Positions 17,992 to 20,917 of a DNA stretch of 20,917 nt are shown here, in pieces; position 1 is the first letter of the stretch; every line of letters begins with the position of its first letter. The DNA comes from Daldinia sp. FL1419 (Eukaryota; Ascomycota; Sordariomycetes; Xylariales; Hypoxylaceae). Below the pieces are notes generated by a model. It had not been told where the DNA came from, ran no database searches, and worked only from the letters and a program-made list of their open reading frames with translations. The DNA is taken from contig MU623660.1 in NCBI GenBank assembly GCA_025201765.1, forward strand, positions 1 through 20,917, given 5' to 3'. The translations under genes were made by a program, and so were the position numbers.

Positions 17992-18600
17992 CACTTTATC
18001 TTTTATCTTACGGTAACGAGACAAGAACTGCCGAGAGAGGTAAAGTGGTAGCATCTAGTGGATCATGACTCCTCACAAACCTTAACATCGTAACCACCAT
18101 CATCATGTCATGAAGCAGCGTATCTTGCAAGAATATCCCATCACAATACCCTCTAGATCATATATAATGTCAAACGTGGAACTTTCAAGTATCAGATAAC
18201 TGCTTGCTCAACGGACAATACTTTTTGGCTTGTTATAATAAATCCCGGAGTTGTTCGTTAAAAACTTAGAGAAGATACTTTGGACGGCCTTATTAAGAAT
18301 TATATAATTATAAAATCTAACACTTCATGAGCTCTTCTCTCCTTACCTACCTGAGTGCCTCGTAGATAACCGTTACTTACGTACTGGTATAACTGATGAT
18401 AAACGTCCAAACGGCTACTAGTCAGTCACATATCCGCCTACTCGTGTAGGGAAACAAGTCTCATTACTTGCCGATAGGATTTACGTAATTGAAATCCATC
18501 AACAAGATGAAGTCTTATGGATCCTGCTGGAAGCACGGACCACCTGGCCCAGCAGAATTGTACACCACCTAGGACTAAACCTAATATAAATATCCACACC
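17992..18600. other. Distal edge of the gene island, no gene seen
   Basis: This is moderate-GC DNA with stops in every frame and no recognisable protein or RNA. Near the boundary AAACCTAATATAAAT occurs twice (18,577-18,591 and 18,603-18,617), just where base composition drops to the AT-rich state. Confidence 0.45.
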
Positions 18601-19861
18601 ATAAACCTAATATAAATTCCTAAAAAATATATAATTAGTTCATTATTAATATAGATTTATTTAGGTTTTAATTATTATATAATAATTGGTACCCTAAATT
18701 TTAAATAAAACTACCTAAATATATAAATAGTTATTTGCATTGGTAGATTATCAAAGTAAATAATTTAATTAATTGTTTTTAAGCATTTGCGTGTTAAGAA
18801 TAATTAAAAAAATATATATTTTCTTTATTAAAAATTTTTATTATTTTATTATATTATCACAATTAAATATAATATTTAAAAATAAAAATAAAAAGTCTTT
18901 CAAGATTATTATTAACCCATTTATTAACTTTATTAATAACTATAATTTAAAAATTATAATATTAATTATAAATAAATATTTAAATATTATAACTAATATA
19001 ATATAAAATACAATTAATAATTACATATAAAACAATAATTTTTAAATCTTTTAAAACCATATAAAAATATAATTTACCCAATTAATATATAAATTTAATT
19101 AATTTAATAAAGGTAAAAATATAATTAACAAAAACAAAATTAATGTATTAATTACTACAATTAACATATTAAACCTAATATATTAAATTATTTAAAATTA
19201 ATTTGCAAATGGTTAAATTAATTTTAATTAGATGAATTTCTTAACCACTAATATAATTTAATAAAAATAAAAAATTAAAAGGATATAACTTAATATTATT
19301 TTAATAGTAAAAGCTAATTATTTTCTTTATTATAAAACAAAAAATAAGGTTATGTTTTTACTATATTTTAAATTAATATAAATTAATAATATAATATTTA
19401 ATAAATTATATAATATATAAAATCAATTAAAAGTAACCTTAATATCTTATAAATTATAAATAATTAAAATATTAATTAAATTAATTAAAAATTTTTAGTA
19501 AATTATTAAATAAATATAATAAATTTTATCTAATTAATTAATTTTTATAAAGGTAATTATATAAATCCTTAATATATATTATATATTATTTAATTTAATT
19601 ATTACATTCTTAATTTTCTTACTTTATTAAAATAAAATTATAATTAATTTTATAAAATGTGTATATAATAATTTTTATAAATTCTTTATTTTAAATTGTA
19701 ATATATCTTAAATTTGTAAAATACTAATATATTTCTTATATATATACATTCCCAGTATTTAGTAGATATGTTAAAACTACATGCCAGAATAATTTACCCA
19801 AAAAATAATAAAGGAAATAATCCACTAAATTATTATAATAACATAAATAACTGTAGAAAGT
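18601..19861. other. AT-rich RIP-degraded DNA, no assignable gene
   Basis: This is almost pure A/T with many tandem AT words. A 77-codon open frame at 18,773-19,006 is made of Ile/Asn/Lys/Phe only, as expected by chance in such DNA, and is not called. The end nearest 19,750 is slightly less degraded and leads into a degraded gag frame. Confidence 0.4.
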
Positions 19862-20230
19862 AAGATTTACAGTATATCAATAACCACAATTAAACTGTAA
19901 GATATTATTATACTATTTTACAAGTTAAATATTTTAAATACTATTTAAAATAAACCTAATAACACTAAAATAACACCATTAAATGTATATAAATCCGTTC
20001 TAATTGTTGCACAAAAGGCTATTATTTTAAATTTTTAAAGTAACAATAGAAAGGTCCATGCAGTTAAAAAAAATAATTATATAGTTGGAGTTAAAGATGA
20101 ACTTTGTTATATATATTATAAAAAAGGTTATTAAATTAAAGATTACAAATAGAAATCTTATAATAATAACAATAGAAATAAAAAAGTTACTTTAAAAGGT
20201 ACATTATATAAAAATAATAAAAAATATATA
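19862..20230 (+). pseudogene. RIP-destroyed Gag fragment with CCHC zinc knuckle
   Basis: One frame is in register for about 120 codons with stops explainable by C-to-T change. At 20,105-20,146 it reads C-Y-I-Y-Y-K-K-G-Y-stop-I-K-D-Y. Undoing TGC/TGT-to-TAC/TAT and CAT-to-TAT changes at the marked positions gives exactly the spacing C-x2-C-x4-H-x4-C of a retroviral-type zinc knuckle, followed by a basic Asn/Lys-rich stretch. Upstream, NNRKVHAVKKNN and KDEL precede the knuckle, in the place of the basic linker of Gag. This suggests the nucleocapsid end of a Ty1/copia-like Gag, different from the gag-like frame at 3345-4802. The family is inferred from knuckle position and context only. Confidence 0.55.
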
Positions 20231-20917
20231 TATTTTATTAAATAAATTAAAAATATATTAAATTAAAAATATAAAAATGATAAAAAAATATATATTATAA
20301 TAAATAATAATAATAATAAAAATAATAATTAAATATAAATTAACCCATTTAATAAAAAATCTTTTAAGATATAATTATCAAAATTATTCAATTATTTTAA
20401 AATTAAAGATAAATAAAAATACTACATTTATTAAATAACAATAAACATTAATAAAAAATCATAATTAAAATAAAATAAATTTATATAAAAAAATTATAAT
20501 AAAAATTATAATATTTTTAAAATACACATATATAATAATTATAATTTCTTAATTTTTTTTAATTATAAATATTTTTTTTATTATATTTTAAAATCTTTTA
20601 TAATTAAGATACAAATTTACAAATTATTTAATCCATTTATTATAACCAAAATTAATGATAAAGGATTGTATATCTGGTGGTTGTATGACTTATGTCTTCA
20701 ATCTGGCATATAACCCTTAAGAAGTACTTATATATCTATTATTATATAAAAATAGGTTTCCCACTTATCTCTCTTAAAATAACTTTCTTTTTTAAATAAT
20801 TATAATATATTAATTTTATCCTTATTATTATTTATTTTATTATTATTTTATTTTTATTTTATATATATACCTACTAACATTAATTAATATTATTAAATAA
20901 TTAATAATATAAATTAA
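20231..20917. other. AT-rich DNA with one less-mutated patch
   Basis: This is mainly A/T. A patch at about 20,660-20,775 is less mutated (GGATTGTATATCTGGTGG and neighbours). By position it would be the protease start of pol behind the gag relic, but no aspartic protease motif could be read with confidence. Confidence 0.3.

Noticed and set aside
18773..19006. 77-codon open frame on the plus strand
   Set aside because: The composition is only Ile/Asn/Lys/Phe/Leu/Tyr as AT-rich DNA gives by chance; there is no motif and no codon bias.
1..20917. Mitochondrial or other organellar origin because of the AT content
   Set aside because: Spliceosomal introns, RIP-type transitions, nuclear-type LTR elements and a GC-balanced gene island argue for nuclear DNA.

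Overview
The window looks like nuclear DNA of a filamentous ascomycete (Pezizomycotina) with a two-compartment genome. About 85% is extremely AT-rich and has no intact gene. A moderate-GC island at roughly 14,040-18,600 carries two intact genes with short spliceosomal introns (GT..AG, CTAAC/CTAAT-like branch points). The AT-rich DNA is not featureless. Several stretches keep one reading frame for 0.6-1.5 kb whose only lesions are stops explainable by C-to-T or G-to-A change, the signature of repeat-induced point mutation (RIP).

Layout: (1) 840-2252 +, a RIP-destroyed Ty3/gypsy-type pol ending in an integrase (zinc-binding region, core, GPY/F-like module). (2) 2258-2783, a TIR-bearing MITE-like repeat interrupted by a 125-bp solo LTR with 5-bp target duplications; a tRNA-like T-arm follows. 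(3) 3345-4802 +, a RIP-destroyed gag-like frame with a heptad-repeat segment. (4) 4803-7385, AT-rich, with one possible degraded frame at 6483-6870. (5) 7386-9955, a cluster of the same MITE-like repeat: forward copies on the left, reverse copies on the right. (6) 9956-10,210, a degenerate GC-richer minisatellite. (7) 10,322-10,927 +, an unassigned RIP-destroyed frame. (8) 11,065-12,040, two more MITE copies. (9) 12,041-14,040, AT-rich DNA. (10) 14,041-18,600, the gene island. (11) 18,600-20,917, AT-rich DNA with a degraded gag zinc knuckle near 20,105.

The island holds two convergent genes: a four-exon Fax/metaxin-like glutathione S-transferase-fold protein (+, 273 aa) and a three-exon indoleamine 2,3-dioxygenase (-, 492 aa; tryptophan to N-formylkynurenine). 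Both look functional. The dioxygenase promoter has three near-identical 19-bp palindromes with the core CGGAA-N3-TTCCG, and the GST promoter has one CGGAT-N3-ATCCG. All four fit CGG-N7-CCG, the type of inverted CGG pair bound by Zn2Cys6 regulators, so the pair may be co-regulated. The GST promoter is a 77-bp tandem duplication. Its outer copy differs at five sites, all in the RIP direction, and two of these destroy that palindrome. This suggests RIP leaking into the edge of the gene island.
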